The translations under genes and the position numbers were made by a program. Under the pieces are notes generated by a model that was not told the DNA's origin, did no database searches, and saw only the letters and a list, made by a program, of their open reading frames with translations. This document shows, piece by piece, positions 22,387-29,321 of a stretch of DNA of 40,448 nucleotides; the stretch's first letter is position 1, and every line of letters begins with the position of its first letter. The stretch comes from a virus, in IMG/VR virus record IMGVR_UViG_3300035670_000530, positions 1 to 40,448 of that record; one strand, given 5' to 3'.

Positions 22387-23418
22387 ATGACTGACAAGCA
22401 AAACAACCCCGACCCCATCACCCACGCCGCCCGCCTACTGCGCGAAGCTGCCGAGGAACTGCGCCAGGCGCACACATTGAGCACCGACCGGAACAACTGG
22501 ATAGGAGAACCCGAGGCCAAGGCCGCCTACGACGAACACCTGGCCGCAGCCCAGGCGCTGGAGGATTGGGAGGCAGCCGTGGGCGCAGGCGGGGTGCAGG
22601 CACTCAGCGCAGCGCCAGCCATCAAGCCTTTGGTCTGGTCGGATGAAAGCGGCCCCACTGACAGGATTCGGTACAACCACATCACAGCCGAAACCGCACT
22701 CGGTCAATTTAGCGTGGAGTGGAAAGGCCGGAAGGAAGAAGACGTGCCATGTGTCTATTTGGCTGGAGACTACATAGGGGTTGCAAGTGATCTGGGCGGC
22801 GCTAAGCAGCTTGCAGAACGGCATATCCGTGAACTTGTGGCAAACCTGCTCGCAGCGTCACCCACACCCCCAGCACTCAGCGCAGCGCCAGCGATAGGGG
22901 ATGAATTGCGCGACACACTTGTGGCCGTCAGCGCGGCAATTGCAGAGCGGGACGATCGGGCCGCACAGAAGATGATTTGTGAAATCTTGGCCGCATCCAC
23001 CACACCCCCGGCAGAGCAGCAAGCCCAGCCCGGCGCGGTGTATGCGGAGCTGCCACAGCCTGATTCATGGTTTCACTTCACGGCACAGTTTTGGGAAAAT
23101 AAGCTGTGCGACTTCGCAGACCGCACCCATGCACTGCGCATGCAACCAACCCCCAAGGCAGCGCGCACGCCCCACCTTTTGGCCGCCGACCACAAAGGCA
23201 TGCGCGTGGACTACAGCGGCTTGCTGAGCCAATGCCGCCGTGCACTTCAGAGCAGAGAGCCAGCCAATGCAGAAATGTTGCGCCAGTTCCAAGGGCACCT
23301 GCAGGAACTTGGTCGCCGCTGGTACGCAGGTGACACCGTGGCGGTGGATGAATTCCTGCAGCTTTACTGCATCGAGCACGAAGCCCGAGTAGCACTGGCC
23401 GCACAGGGAGGACAGTAA
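22387..23418 (+). CDS. Modular Ea22-type early protein with repeated linkers
   Basis: A 343-residue protein made of at least three small modules joined by similar linkers. Module 1 is helical (AARLLREAAEELRQAHTL). Module 2 starts IKPLVWSDES and ends GAKQLAERHIRELVANLLAA, a common small phage domain. Module 3 contains QCRRALQSREPANAEMLRQF. The linkers encode ALSAAPAI twice, from a perfect 20-bp DNA repeat (22600-22619 and 22873-22892), so modules may be swapped by recombination. The ATG at 22387 follows GGAG; a TTG at 22366 would overlap the previous stop. It ends one base into the AlpA gene. Confidence 0.7.
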   Translation: MTDKQNNPDPITHAARLLREAAEELRQAHTLSTDRNNWIGEPEAKAAYDEHLAAAQALEDWEAAVGAGGVQALSAAPAIKPLVWSDESGPTDRIRYNHITAETALGQFSVEWKGRKEEDVPCVYLAGDYIGVASDLGGAKQLAERHIRELVANLLAASPTPPALSAAPAIGDELRDTLVAVSAAIAERDDRAAQKMICEILAASTTPPAEQQAQPGAVYAELPQPDSWFHFTAQFWENKLCDFADRTHALRMQPTPKAARTPHLLAADHKGMRVDYSGLLSQCRRALQSREPANAEMLRQFQGHLQELGRRWYAGDTVAVDEFLQLYCIEHEARVALAAQGGQ

Positions 23419-23687
23419 TGGACGCCACCAGCATCATCCTGCCACCAGGCACGCCCTTCGTGCTCGACCTAGACCGCGCGGCTGAAATGCTCTGCGTGTC
23501 CAAGTCCACCGTGCAAAAGCTGGTGCGTGAGGGCGACTTCCCCAAGCCGCGCCTGCTGTCAGCCAACCGGGTGGGCTACCTCTCGGTAGAAGTGGCGGCC
23601 TGGGCGCTGAAGCGGCCCGAGGCGAACCTGCTGCCACCGCCCAACACGGGCGCACCCAAGCCTAAGCGCCAGGCGGCTGGGCAATGA
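23418..23687 (+). CDS. AlpA-family regulator, probable excisionase
   Basis: An 89-residue protein with a MerR/AlpA-type helix-turn-helix: LDLDRAAEMLCVSKSTVQKL then VREGDFPKPRLLSANRVGYL (the GxFPxPxxL and RVGW-like pattern of the family) and VEVAAWALKRPE. It is the last gene of the early operon and is convergent with the integrase, overlapping its 3' end by 26 bases. This fits a directionality factor made only after early-operon induction. The start shares bases with the preceding stop (TAATG). Confidence 0.85.
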   Translation: MDATSIILPPGTPFVLDLDRAAEMLCVSKSTVQKLVREGDFPKPRLLSANRVGYLSVEVAAWALKRPEANLLPPPNTGAPKPKRQAAGQ

Positions 23688-24936
23688 TGGCCTCAAGTGC
23701 TGCACTGAGCTGGCCTAGCCAGTGCAGCCGCTCTTTGTCGTAGCGGTAGAGGTTGTAATCTCCCGCCACGCCGGGCACGATGTGCCCCAATATCGCCTCG
23801 CCCACCTCATGCGGGCAACCCAGCTCGGCCAGTTTGGTGCGGCCTGTGCGCCGCAAGTCATGCGGTGACCAGTGGGTGACCGTGAGTCGCTTGCGCACAT
23901 GGTCGGGCCTGCTCTTGCTGTAGGGCTGCAGGTAGTGCACCTTGGTTTGCATGTACGCCTGCGATTGCGCCTTCACCACCCCCGTGCGCGAAGTGCTGGG
24001 GAACAGCAACCCACCAGGCCCCTGCAGCAGCCGCCGCACCACCGCATCGGCCCGCCCCAGCAGGGGCACGCGCAGGTCAGCCGCCTCATCGCGGTTGCGG
24101 TTTTTGGTCATGCTCTTGGGCATGGTCCACCACAGCACCCCGCCATCCTCCCGAATGTGCTCGCGGCGCATCTCCACAATCTCGCCACCTCGGGTGCACG
24201 TCCACAGCTGCAGCGTCAAAAAGTCACGCACCTGCTGGCTGAACAGCGGGAAGTCCACCAGCACCAGTGTGCGCACCTCATCATCACGCAGCACGCGCTT
24301 GGCTGTGCCCTTGTGCTCGCCTTCGCGCTTGGCGCCCTTGCTGCGCAGCTTGCGGGCCAGCACCTGGCTCCACCAGTTGGGCAGGTCTTCTGGAATACGC
24401 CCGGCATCCATGGCAAACGTCCACGCGGCCGCCATCTCGGTCTTCACCGAATTGGCCAGCATGGGCCGGTCTGAAAGCCCTGTCACCAGGTCAAAAACGA
24501 AACGCCGCGTAACTTCTGCCACAGGCAGGCTCGCGTGCGCGGCCGTGGCCACCTCCAGCCGCCGCGCCACGGCCTTGGCCCCCTTGGGCTGGCGCCTCAC
24601 TGCCAGGTAGCCCTTGGCATAGTCGGCCACCAGATCACCCAGGGTGTAATCCGCACCAGGCGCGTGCACCGGCTGGGGCCGCACCAGGGCGCGCAGGTTG
24701 GCCCCAGCATCGCGCTGGGCCCGCAGCTCTTCCCACCGGGCCACAGCAGCAGACACCGTCATCTCAGGCCAGTGCCCCAGGCGCACTTGTTTCATCTGCC
24801 CCGTTGCCACGGATTTGTAACGGTAAATCCACGTCTTGCGGCTGGCCGAAGCCACAAGCCGCAACCCTTGGCACCCATCAACGACAATATGATTTCCCGG
24901 CTGCAACGCCTTCGCCGCTCGCGCATCAAAATACAT
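23662..24936 (-). CDS. int: Tyrosine integrase (P4-like)
   Basis: A 424-residue site-specific recombinase. The N-terminal DUF4102-like arm-binding part includes GLRLVASASRKTWIYRYK; the core-binding domain follows. Catalytic residues visible: Arg in TCTRGGEIVEMR (about 251), HDLRRT (His359, Arg362), GH (His385) and Tyr394 nine residues later. The ATG at 24936 is preferred over 25047, whose extension would run through the att-region repeats. Its upstream DNA holds the attP candidate. Confidence 0.93.
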   Translation of the reverse strand: MYFDARAAKALQPGNHIVVDGCQGLRLVASASRKTWIYRYKSVATGQMKQVRLGHWPEMTVSAAVARWEELRAQRDAGANLRALVRPQPVHAPGADYTLGDLVADYAKGYLAVRRQPKGAKAVARRLEVATAAHASLPVAEVTRRFVFDLVTGLSDRPMLANSVKTEMAAAWTFAMDAGRIPEDLPNWWSQVLARKLRSKGAKREGEHKGTAKRVLRDDEVRTLVLVDFPLFSQQVRDFLTLQLWTCTRGGEIVEMRREHIREDGGVLWWTMPKSMTKNRNRDEAADLRVPLLGRADAVVRRLLQGPGGLLFPSTSRTGVVKAQSQAYMQTKVHYLQPYSKSRPDHVRKRLTVTHWSPHDLRRTGRTKLAELGCPHEVGEAILGHIVPGVAGDYNLYRYDKERLHWLGQLSAALEAIIAQPPGA

Positions 24937-24975
24937 CCGCCACCCCTTACAACCAGCCAGGCGGCGTAGGCCAAT

Positions 24976-25230
24976 AAAACCTACGCCAAACCTACGCCAA
25001 GGGCGCAAGTGTAGCCAATAGCGGGCAAGCGCAGATAACAAGAACAAGCAGCGCCAAAAAGTAAAGGCAAGCGGGAAAACATATTCATATCAACGACTTG
25101 CAATATAAAGTCGTTGCGAATCAAAGAGTTATGAAAGCAGAGCAAACGATGAATATCGTTATCCTGGAGAATTGCCGCCTCCTATGGAAAATGGCTCACA
25201 TATTCATTTACTACGCCAAAACCTACGCCT
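24976..25230. other. attP candidate region
   Basis: This AT-rich gap upstream of int is bounded by paired repeats of CCTACGCCAA type: two at about 24977-24998 and two at 25212-25229. Inside is a perfect 9-base inverted repeat CAACGACTT/AAGTCGTTG (25091-25099, 25108-25116) around an 8-base centre GCAATATA, the shape of a tyrosine-recombinase core site. Another palindrome AACGAT-GAAT-ATCGTT (25145-25160) and two ACATATTCAT repeats (25079, 25198) may bind Int arms, Xis or IHF. No gene is seen here. Confidence 0.65.
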
Positions 25231-25238
25231 GAAAATCG

Positions 25239-25616
25239 ATGTTTTGCGAAGTCATTGAACTCAGGAAAAACGGCCTGCGCCTGCGGCCGGAGGAATGGCC
25301 TGCGCCGGTTGCTGGTCAGCTACAGATGGCGCAGTGGGACAGCAAGCACACCAGCTACCACCGGACGATCAGGAGGCTGGTGCTGTGGGTGCCGTGGGGC
25401 ACGCAGATAGTGCCGGGGCCTTGGCTGGGTGACGCACAGCTGGTGGACGTGGTGGGGGATGCGCAGCTGCTACGGGGCGACGTGCTGCACAGTGAGGATG
25501 GGCGAATTCATGAGCACGCCCAGCTTTGGCTGCTGAGAGCCCGCCAGGACATGGATGGGCCGCCGCTGCCTCCATTTGACCCAGGCCCCTGGATTAAGCG
25601 GCTTCCCGCGTCGTAA
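25239..25616 (+). CDS. Hypothetical protein next to attP
   Basis: A 125-residue protein starting MFCEVIELRKNGLRLRPEEW, Trp-rich (LVLWVPWGTQIVPGPWLGD), likely a compact beta fold. It lies beyond attP from int and is convergent with the KorA-like gene (23-base overlap). No ribosome site is obvious. It could be an accessory gene expressed from the prophage end. Family unknown. Confidence 0.55.
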   Translation: MFCEVIELRKNGLRLRPEEWPAPVAGQLQMAQWDSKHTSYHRTIRRLVLWVPWGTQIVPGPWLGDAQLVDVVGDAQLLRGDVLHSEDGRIHEHAQLWLLRARQDMDGPPLPPFDPGPWIKRLPAS

Positions 25617-25824
25617 CTACTGGGCCAACCGCTTCGCGGGCTAGATCCAGCCCTGCGCGGCATGTGCGCAGCGTGTTGCCCAATGCAGAAGCACTGCACC
25701 CCGCCATGCGGGCCGCGTCAGCTTGTCGCATGCCATCCACCAACACCAGGCGGGCGGCTTCGCGCTGGGGGCCTTGGCGCAGGCGCAGGAGCTGGGCGAG
25801 GGCATCAAATGATGCAGCAGTCAT
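25594..25824 (-). CDS. KorA/TrfB-like DNA-binding regulator
   Basis: A 76-residue protein, essentially one helix-turn-helix domain: FDALAQLLRLRQGPQREAAR, LVLVDGMRQADAARMAGCSA, ALGNTLRTCRAGLDLARE. The VLVDG...QA..A...G pattern matches the DNA-binding domain of plasmid KorA (TrfB family). The ATG at 25824 overlaps the preceding 32-residue gene's stop (ATGA). It lacks the C-terminal KorA dimer domain. It may autoregulate through TTAGCA repeats upstream of the operon (26218-26245). Confidence 0.75.
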   Translation of the reverse strand: MTAASFDALAQLLRLRQGPQREAARLVLVDGMRQADAARMAGCSASALGNTLRTCRAGLDLAREAVGPVVTTREAA

Positions 25825-25919
25825 GGATTGCGCTGGTGCCATTCAGCACCCTCCCGCACCAAGCGCTGCACACGGGCGGCCTTGATGGCCGCGGGGGCAG
25901 GGGATGCTGGGGCGGTCAT
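25821..25919 (-). CDS. Tiny protein, 32 residues, in the KorA-like operon
   Basis: A frame beginning MTAPASPAPAAIKAARVQRL and ending EWHQRNP, overlapping both neighbours as ATGA (25919-25916 and 25824-25821). The tight coupling on both sides is the main evidence. It is basic and helical at its end. Unknown. Confidence 0.55.
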   Translation of the reverse strand: MTAPASPAPAAIKAARVQRLVREGAEWHQRNP

Positions 25920-26140
25920 GCAACCTTGAAAACTGTTGGCGCAGCTTCATCCCAGAGCAGCAGTGTGACGGCGCGCCCATCGCGGGCAAGTGCTGCTTTC
26001 TTTTTAGAGTCAATCGCCTCGACCCGCTGGGCACATTGCAGTGGGTAGGCTGCACGGGCCTTCTTTGAGTAGAAGGCCAGTACCGAGGCGGTAGCGTCAA
26101 AGTTGCCGTCTTGCCATGTGACTGAGTAAAAAAGTGCCAT
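25916..26140 (-). CDS. Small protein, first gene of the KorA-like operon
   Basis: A 74-residue protein starting MALFYSVTWQDGNFDATASV with a GGAG ribosome site 9 bases upstream. It is basic, with VEAIDSKKKAALARDGRAVT and a final WDEAAPTVFKVA. No family is recognised. It lies behind a likely regulated promoter region (26141-26253). Confidence 0.6.
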   Translation of the reverse strand: MALFYSVTWQDGNFDATASVLAFYSKKARAAYPLQCAQRVEAIDSKKKAALARDGRAVTLLLWDEAAPTVFKVA

Positions 26141-26217
26141 TGTGGTTTCTCCGCCCCTACTACCGGGAGGCGCCGGGGACTTGCGTTATTGCGTGTCCAT
26201 GGGGTCAATTATGCACG

Positions 26218-26245
26218 CTTTAGCATGAACATAAACCCCTTAGCA
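26218..26245. promoter_or_regulatory. TTAGCA repeats upstream of the KorA-like operon
   Basis: CTTTAGCA (26218-26225) and CCTTAGCA (26238-26245) are 20 bases apart, on the same DNA face. On the minus strand they read TGCTAA. The palindromic KorA operator of IncP plasmids contains TTTAGCTAAA, so these resemble half-sites. A -10-like CATAAT lies beside the first on the minus strand. Confidence 0.4.
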
Positions 26246-26253
26246 AAATATTT

Positions 26254-26433
26254 TTAATCGATGCGAGGCAGCGGCCCCTCATCGTTGCGCGGGGCCATCA
26301 AGCGCCCCGCCCGTTCTAGCAGATGCTGCCCCTGCTCGCGCAGGGCTCGCCTCTGGCGCTGTTCAAGTTGTCTCGCCCGGCGCCGCACGCTGCGGCGGTT
26401 GTCGGCCACGTCCTGGGCGGGGTAGTGCTTCAC
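26254..26433 (-). CDS. Small basic protein at the end of the late operon
   Basis: A 59-residue Arg/Gln-rich helical protein (GTG start, MKHYPAQDVADNRRSVRRRA), ending GPLPRID. The GTG overlaps the Rz-like stop as GTGA, so it is coupled to lysis genes. It may bind nucleic acid or act as a spanin helper; no family recognised. Confidence 0.6.
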   Translation of the reverse strand: MKHYPAQDVADNRRSVRRRARQLEQRQRRALREQGQHLLERAGRLMAPRNDEGPLPRID

Positions 26434-27020
26434 TGGGCGCCCTCCCCTGCGGTCTTCGTGGCCAGGGCTGCGCCCGCGCGCTCGCGGTTGTCTTCGATGT
26501 CCAGGATCTGCTCAAGCTGCTCGGCTACTGCCCCGTACTGGGCGCGGCAGGTGGCGATCCAGCGGGCGGTATCTCGCTCGCTGGCGTAGCCGAGGGAAGG
26601 GGGGTGAGCACCAGGGGCGGCAGCGGCGCTGGGCGCACCCGCAGGGCTGCTGGCAGTGGCTCGTAAGCCGAGGCCACGGGTGGGCGTGGCGATGTTGTTG
26701 AGCATGCCGACAGTGCCAGCGTCAAGGCACTGGCGATCAGCAGAGAGCGTGGCGATGTGTGCACGGGCGTCCCCCAGTTGTTGGTTGATGCGGGCCAGGG
26801 CGGCGGCTTGCTGGGCCGCTGCCTGGTCGTTGAATTTGCGCTGCGCCAGGGCGTTGGCATCGCGGGCGGCGCGCTCGATGCGCTCGGCTTCGGCGCGCTG
26901 GGCGGCTTCGGCCTGGGTGTTGGCTTGCCAGCGCCATTCCTGCACGCGCCAGGCGCCTGCACCGGCAAGGGCGGCCGCCACCAGGGCGGTGGCTGCGTAG
27001 GTGTAGAGGCCTTGGATCAT
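26430..27020 (-). CDS. Rz-like inner-membrane spanin
   Basis: A 196-residue protein with an N-terminal membrane anchor (YTYAATALVAAALAGAGAWR, residues about 6-25) and a long periplasmic coiled coil rich in Ala, Gln, Glu and Arg. The C-terminal part has ARWIATCRAQYGAVAEQLEQ. It follows the endolysin by 3 bases, and a lipoprotein gene is embedded in another frame, the classical Rz/Rz1 arrangement. It would link to Rz1 across the periplasm to fuse the membranes at lysis. Confidence 0.85.
   Translation of the reverse strand: MIQGLYTYAATALVAAALAGAGAWRVQEWRWQANTQAEAAQRAEAERIERAARDANALAQRKFNDQAAAQQAAALARINQQLGDARAHIATLSADRQCLDAGTVGMLNNIATPTRGLGLRATASSPAGAPSAAAAPGAHPPSLGYASERDTARWIATCRAQYGAVAEQLEQILDIEDNRERAGAALATKTAGEGAQ
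26525..26764 (-). CDS. Rz1-like outer-membrane spanin lipoprotein (embedded in Rz)
   Basis: A 79-residue protein in a different frame inside the Rz-like gene. The GTG at 26764 gives a lipoprotein signal peptide ending in the lipobox LSAC (Cys21), then a Pro-rich mature part (SPRPPVASAYEPLPAALRVR). This is characteristic of Rz1. The frame is open further upstream without a signal peptide, so the start is inferred. Confidence 0.8.
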   Translation of the reverse strand: MHTSPRSLLIASALTLALSACSTTSPRPPVASAYEPLPAALRVRPAPLPPLVLTPLPSATPASEIPPAGSPPAAPSTGQ

Positions 27021-27023
27021 GGC

Positions 27024-27479
27024 TCACACCTCCTGCACGCCCAGCTGCGTGCCCGCGCTGGTGATGGTGATGACGCGGTTCACGCGCTTGTCGGGCACGC
27101 GGGTGCTGACGTGCACCCACGAGGTGCTGCCGAAGCGCTCGTAGATGAGCTGGCCAATGCCCAGCACGTCAACCAGGGGCGCCAGGGCGCGGGCGATTTG
27201 CAGCGGGGTGCCGTAGCGTGGGGCCACGATGTCGGCGGCGCGGCCTTGGGCGTGGTCGCTGGTGGTGACGCCGCCCACGGCTTTGTTCACCGCCCAGGCG
27301 CGGTATCCGCTGGTGACGGTGACCGGCACGCCCAGGGTGGAGCGGATGCGCTCCAGCATCTCGGCGGTTTGGATCAGCGCGGGCAGCACCTGGGGCGGCG
27401 GGGTGTTGTCCAGCTCCAGGCGCTCGGCGGTGCTGCTTTTGGTCAGCTCGGCCAGGGTGAAGTGTTGGGTGAGTTGCAT
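27024..27479 (-). CDS. Endolysin, peptidase M15 family
   Basis: A 151-residue peptidoglycan peptidase with the M15 zinc site: His76 and Asp83 in SDHAQGRAAD and His123 in WVHVS. A VTVTSGYR strand-turn precedes it, as in Peptidase_M15_3 enzymes. There is no signal peptide, so release through a holin is expected. It lies between the membrane proteins and the spanins. The substrate is probably a peptide cross-link or stem peptide. Confidence 0.92.
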   Translation of the reverse strand: MQLTQHFTLAELTKSSTAERLELDNTPPPQVLPALIQTAEMLERIRSTLGVPVTVTSGYRAWAVNKAVGGVTTSDHAQGRAADIVAPRYGTPLQIARALAPLVDVLGIGQLIYERFGSTSWVHVSTRVPDKRVNRVITITSAGTQLGVQEV

Positions 27480-27482
27480 GGG

Positions 27483-27809
27483 TTACCCCTCTTTGACTCG
27501 GGTTCGAACGATGAGCACGGCAAAGCCCACGATCACGCACACATCGGGCAGCGTGGGGGTTTGCGCGGGCAGCAGGTATGGCAGCCAGGCGCTGGGCTCT
27601 TGCACCGGCAGGAATGGCAGCGCGGGCGCGATGACGGCCCCTGCCCCACCCAGGGCCAGCAGTGACCAGGCCACGGCCTTGAGCCATTCGGTGGCCCGCT
27701 CGCGCGTCTTGAGGCCTGGGCGCAGGGGCGCGGTGCGCTCCAGCTTGTTCAGGGCCTCGGCCAGCACCAGCAGGCCCGCAGTGAAGTGGATGATTTGCAG
27801 CCAGGTCAT
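27483..27809 (-). CDS. Membrane protein, holin/antiholin candidate
   Basis: A 108-residue protein with about three hydrophobic segments (residues 4-18, 45-62, 87-102). It overlaps the upstream membrane gene (ATGA) and precedes the endolysin. Two adjacent small membrane genes before an endolysin usually form a holin/antiholin pair; which is which cannot be told. Some residues (LKTRERATEWLKAVAWSLLA) resemble phage holins of Burkholderiales. Confidence 0.65.
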   Translation of the reverse strand: MTWLQIIHFTAGLLVLAEALNKLERTAPLRPGLKTRERATEWLKAVAWSLLALGGAGAVIAPALPFLPVQEPSAWLPYLLPAQTPTLPDVCVIVGFAVLIVRTRVKEG

Positions 27810-28219
27810 TGAATGCCCCCCTGCGCGCCTTGTGATGCGGGCGTGCCGCTCAGGCGCCGGATGACGCCGGTGAGCACCTGCTGCGCGCCACCGCCCACGG
27901 CGAAGGCACCGCCCAGCAGCGCAGCCTCGGGCAGCTGCACCATCAACATCACCAGCGGGGTGAGGTACCCCGCCGTGAGGCTGCTGGCAAACGCCACGAA
28001 CATGCGCCGCACGGTGGTGCGCAGCAGCTCCACCCAGGTGTCGCTGGTGCCTGGCACGGTGTTGAGCAGGATGATGGCCACCAGGCTACCGAAGAAGCCC
28101 GCAATCAGAATGTCGGCCCGCAGGCCCAGCGACACACCGAAGGCGGTGATGGCGCTGGTGCTGGCCGCCCCCATGGCGATGGTGGCCACGCCTGCGGCGG
28201 TGGAGGTGGGTTCAGGCAT
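27806..28219 (-). CDS. Membrane protein, holin candidate
   Basis: A 137-residue protein with three or four hydrophobic segments (about residues 8-30, 34-53, 77-97 and 99-117). The ATG at 28219 follows GGAG; the longer frame from 28267 would run into the terminator hairpin. It is the first gene after that hairpin and starts the lysis cassette. Confidence 0.65.
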   Translation of the reverse strand: MPEPTSTAAGVATIAMGAASTSAITAFGVSLGLRADILIAGFFGSLVAIILLNTVPGTSDTWVELLRTTVRRMFVAFASSLTAGYLTPLVMLMVQLPEAALLGGAFAVGGGAQQVLTGVIRRLSGTPASQGAQGGIQ

Positions 28220-28235
28220 CGGCGGCTCCGGGCGT

Positions 28236-28258
28236 AAAAAAACCCGCCGAAGCGGGGT
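28236..28258 (-). terminator. Terminator before the lysis cassette
   Basis: On the minus strand CCCGC-TTCG-GCGGG is followed by seven T. It separates the tail-tip genes from the lysis genes and requires antitermination or a separate promoter for lysis gene expression. Confidence 0.85.
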
Positions 28259-28318
28259 GTGGTGCAAGGGTCGTGCTCTCGCACTGCATAGCGTGCTTCA
28301 TCGGCTCTGTTCCGAAAA

Positions 28319-28981
28319 TCAGTAGCCCGACACATCCACGAGCAGCAAACTTCCGCCCAAAGGCTGCTGCATTTGCGCCGGCGCCCCGCCCCAGGCGATC
28401 TGGGCCACCCGCACATCGCCAGTGGTGGCTGAGTTCCCGACTGTGGCAACGCCGTCGGCATGGATGAAAGACGTCGACGCGCCGCCGCCGCTGTCCACCA
28501 CCACCCTGGCTGCGGTGAGGCAAGCAGCCCACATGCTCGCGTAGGGGGCGACCAGGCTTGCCACCGGCAGCAGCGCGTCCGGGTCGGTGGCAGCCGGCAC
28601 TGCTGCCGCCCCGCCGATCTTCATCACCTTCCAGTCGGTGTTGTAGGCCACGCTCCCGTCAGCACGGCGCACCGTGATGCCGTGGCCGGAAGACACCGGT
28701 GCGCTCCGATCGAACACGTACCAGTTGACCGTCGCGGCGGTCTCGGAGCGCAGCGTGTACGTCGGGCTGGGCAGCGCCTGGTTACTCGTGACGTTCACCG
28801 GGGCGCCGGACGGGGTGCGGATGCAAAAGATCGGCGACACCAGATTCGGCACCACCACTTGCGCGCCAACAATGCCGGAGGGCACCGCGACCGCGCCAGA
28901 AGCAACCAGTGCAAGGTTGGTGTAGTCCTGGTCAATTTGCACCACGCCGTGGTCGCCGACGATTCGAAAGCCATACGGCAT
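28319..28981 (-). CDS. Tail-tip-associated protein, unknown
   Basis: A 220-residue beta-rich protein starting MPYGFRIVGDHGVVQIDQDY. It looks like a virion surface protein of the kind found after gpJ in Burkholderiales phages. No enzyme motif is seen. The ATG at 28981 lacks a strong ribosome site; the frame is open further upstream, overlapping the previous gene, so the start is uncertain. Possibly a tail-tip or receptor-contact accessory. Confidence 0.7.
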   Translation of the reverse strand: MPYGFRIVGDHGVVQIDQDYTNLALVASGAVAVPSGIVGAQVVVPNLVSPIFCIRTPSGAPVNVTSNQALPSPTYTLRSETAATVNWYVFDRSAPVSSGHGITVRRADGSVAYNTDWKVMKIGGAAAVPAATDPDALLPVASLVAPYASMWAACLTAARVVVDSGGGASTSFIHADGVATVGNSATTGDVRVAQIAWGGAPAQMQQPLGGSLLLVDVSGY

Positions 28982-29048
28982 GTTGGTCCATTCGTGAGTA
29001 ATTTCAGGGTCTGCGGCCCCATGGTTTTCGCCCGAGCCGCCGCAGCCG

Positions 29049-29321
29049 CTAAAAGCAAAACAGCACCACAGAGCTGCTGCGCCGCGCCAGAGCGCCCTGG
29101 AAAGACCAGGTGACGGTTTGGCCCGAGACGGAGATGCCCGGCGCACCCGGCGTGGCATCGAGAAGCGCCGCCATGAATTGGCCGTTGACCGCGCCCGCGT
29201 AAAGATAGCTTCCATTGCTGACCCCAGTAGTGATGATTCCAAGAACCCGCCCGAGCCGCTGCGTCGAGTCGAAGGCAAGGGCGCCTGCCGGCGTGTAAGT
29301 GCGAATGCCATGCGCGCTCAT
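29049..29321 (-). CDS. Small tail-tip accessory protein (DUF6453-like)
   Basis: A 90-residue protein starting MSAHGIRTYTPAGALAFDST, ending in a hydrophobic VVLFCF. The pattern G(I/L)x(V/T)...GxLxxDxxxRxxRVLG and a beta-rich body resemble a common small protein encoded after gpJ. Its start overlaps the J stop (ATGA). Confidence 0.7.
   Translation of the reverse strand: MSAHGIRTYTPAGALAFDSTQRLGRVLGIITTGVSNGSYLYAGAVNGQFMAALLDATPGAPGISVSGQTVTWSFQGALARRSSSVVLFCF

Noticed and set aside
24216-24969. Plus- and minus-strand frames inside the integrase
   Set aside because: They are overlapped by the integrase, whose catalytic residues are all visible.
28981-29049. A frameshifted single gene joining the two proteins after J
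   Set aside because: The 90-residue protein has a natural end for its family and the next protein starts as an independent unit, so two genes are simpler.
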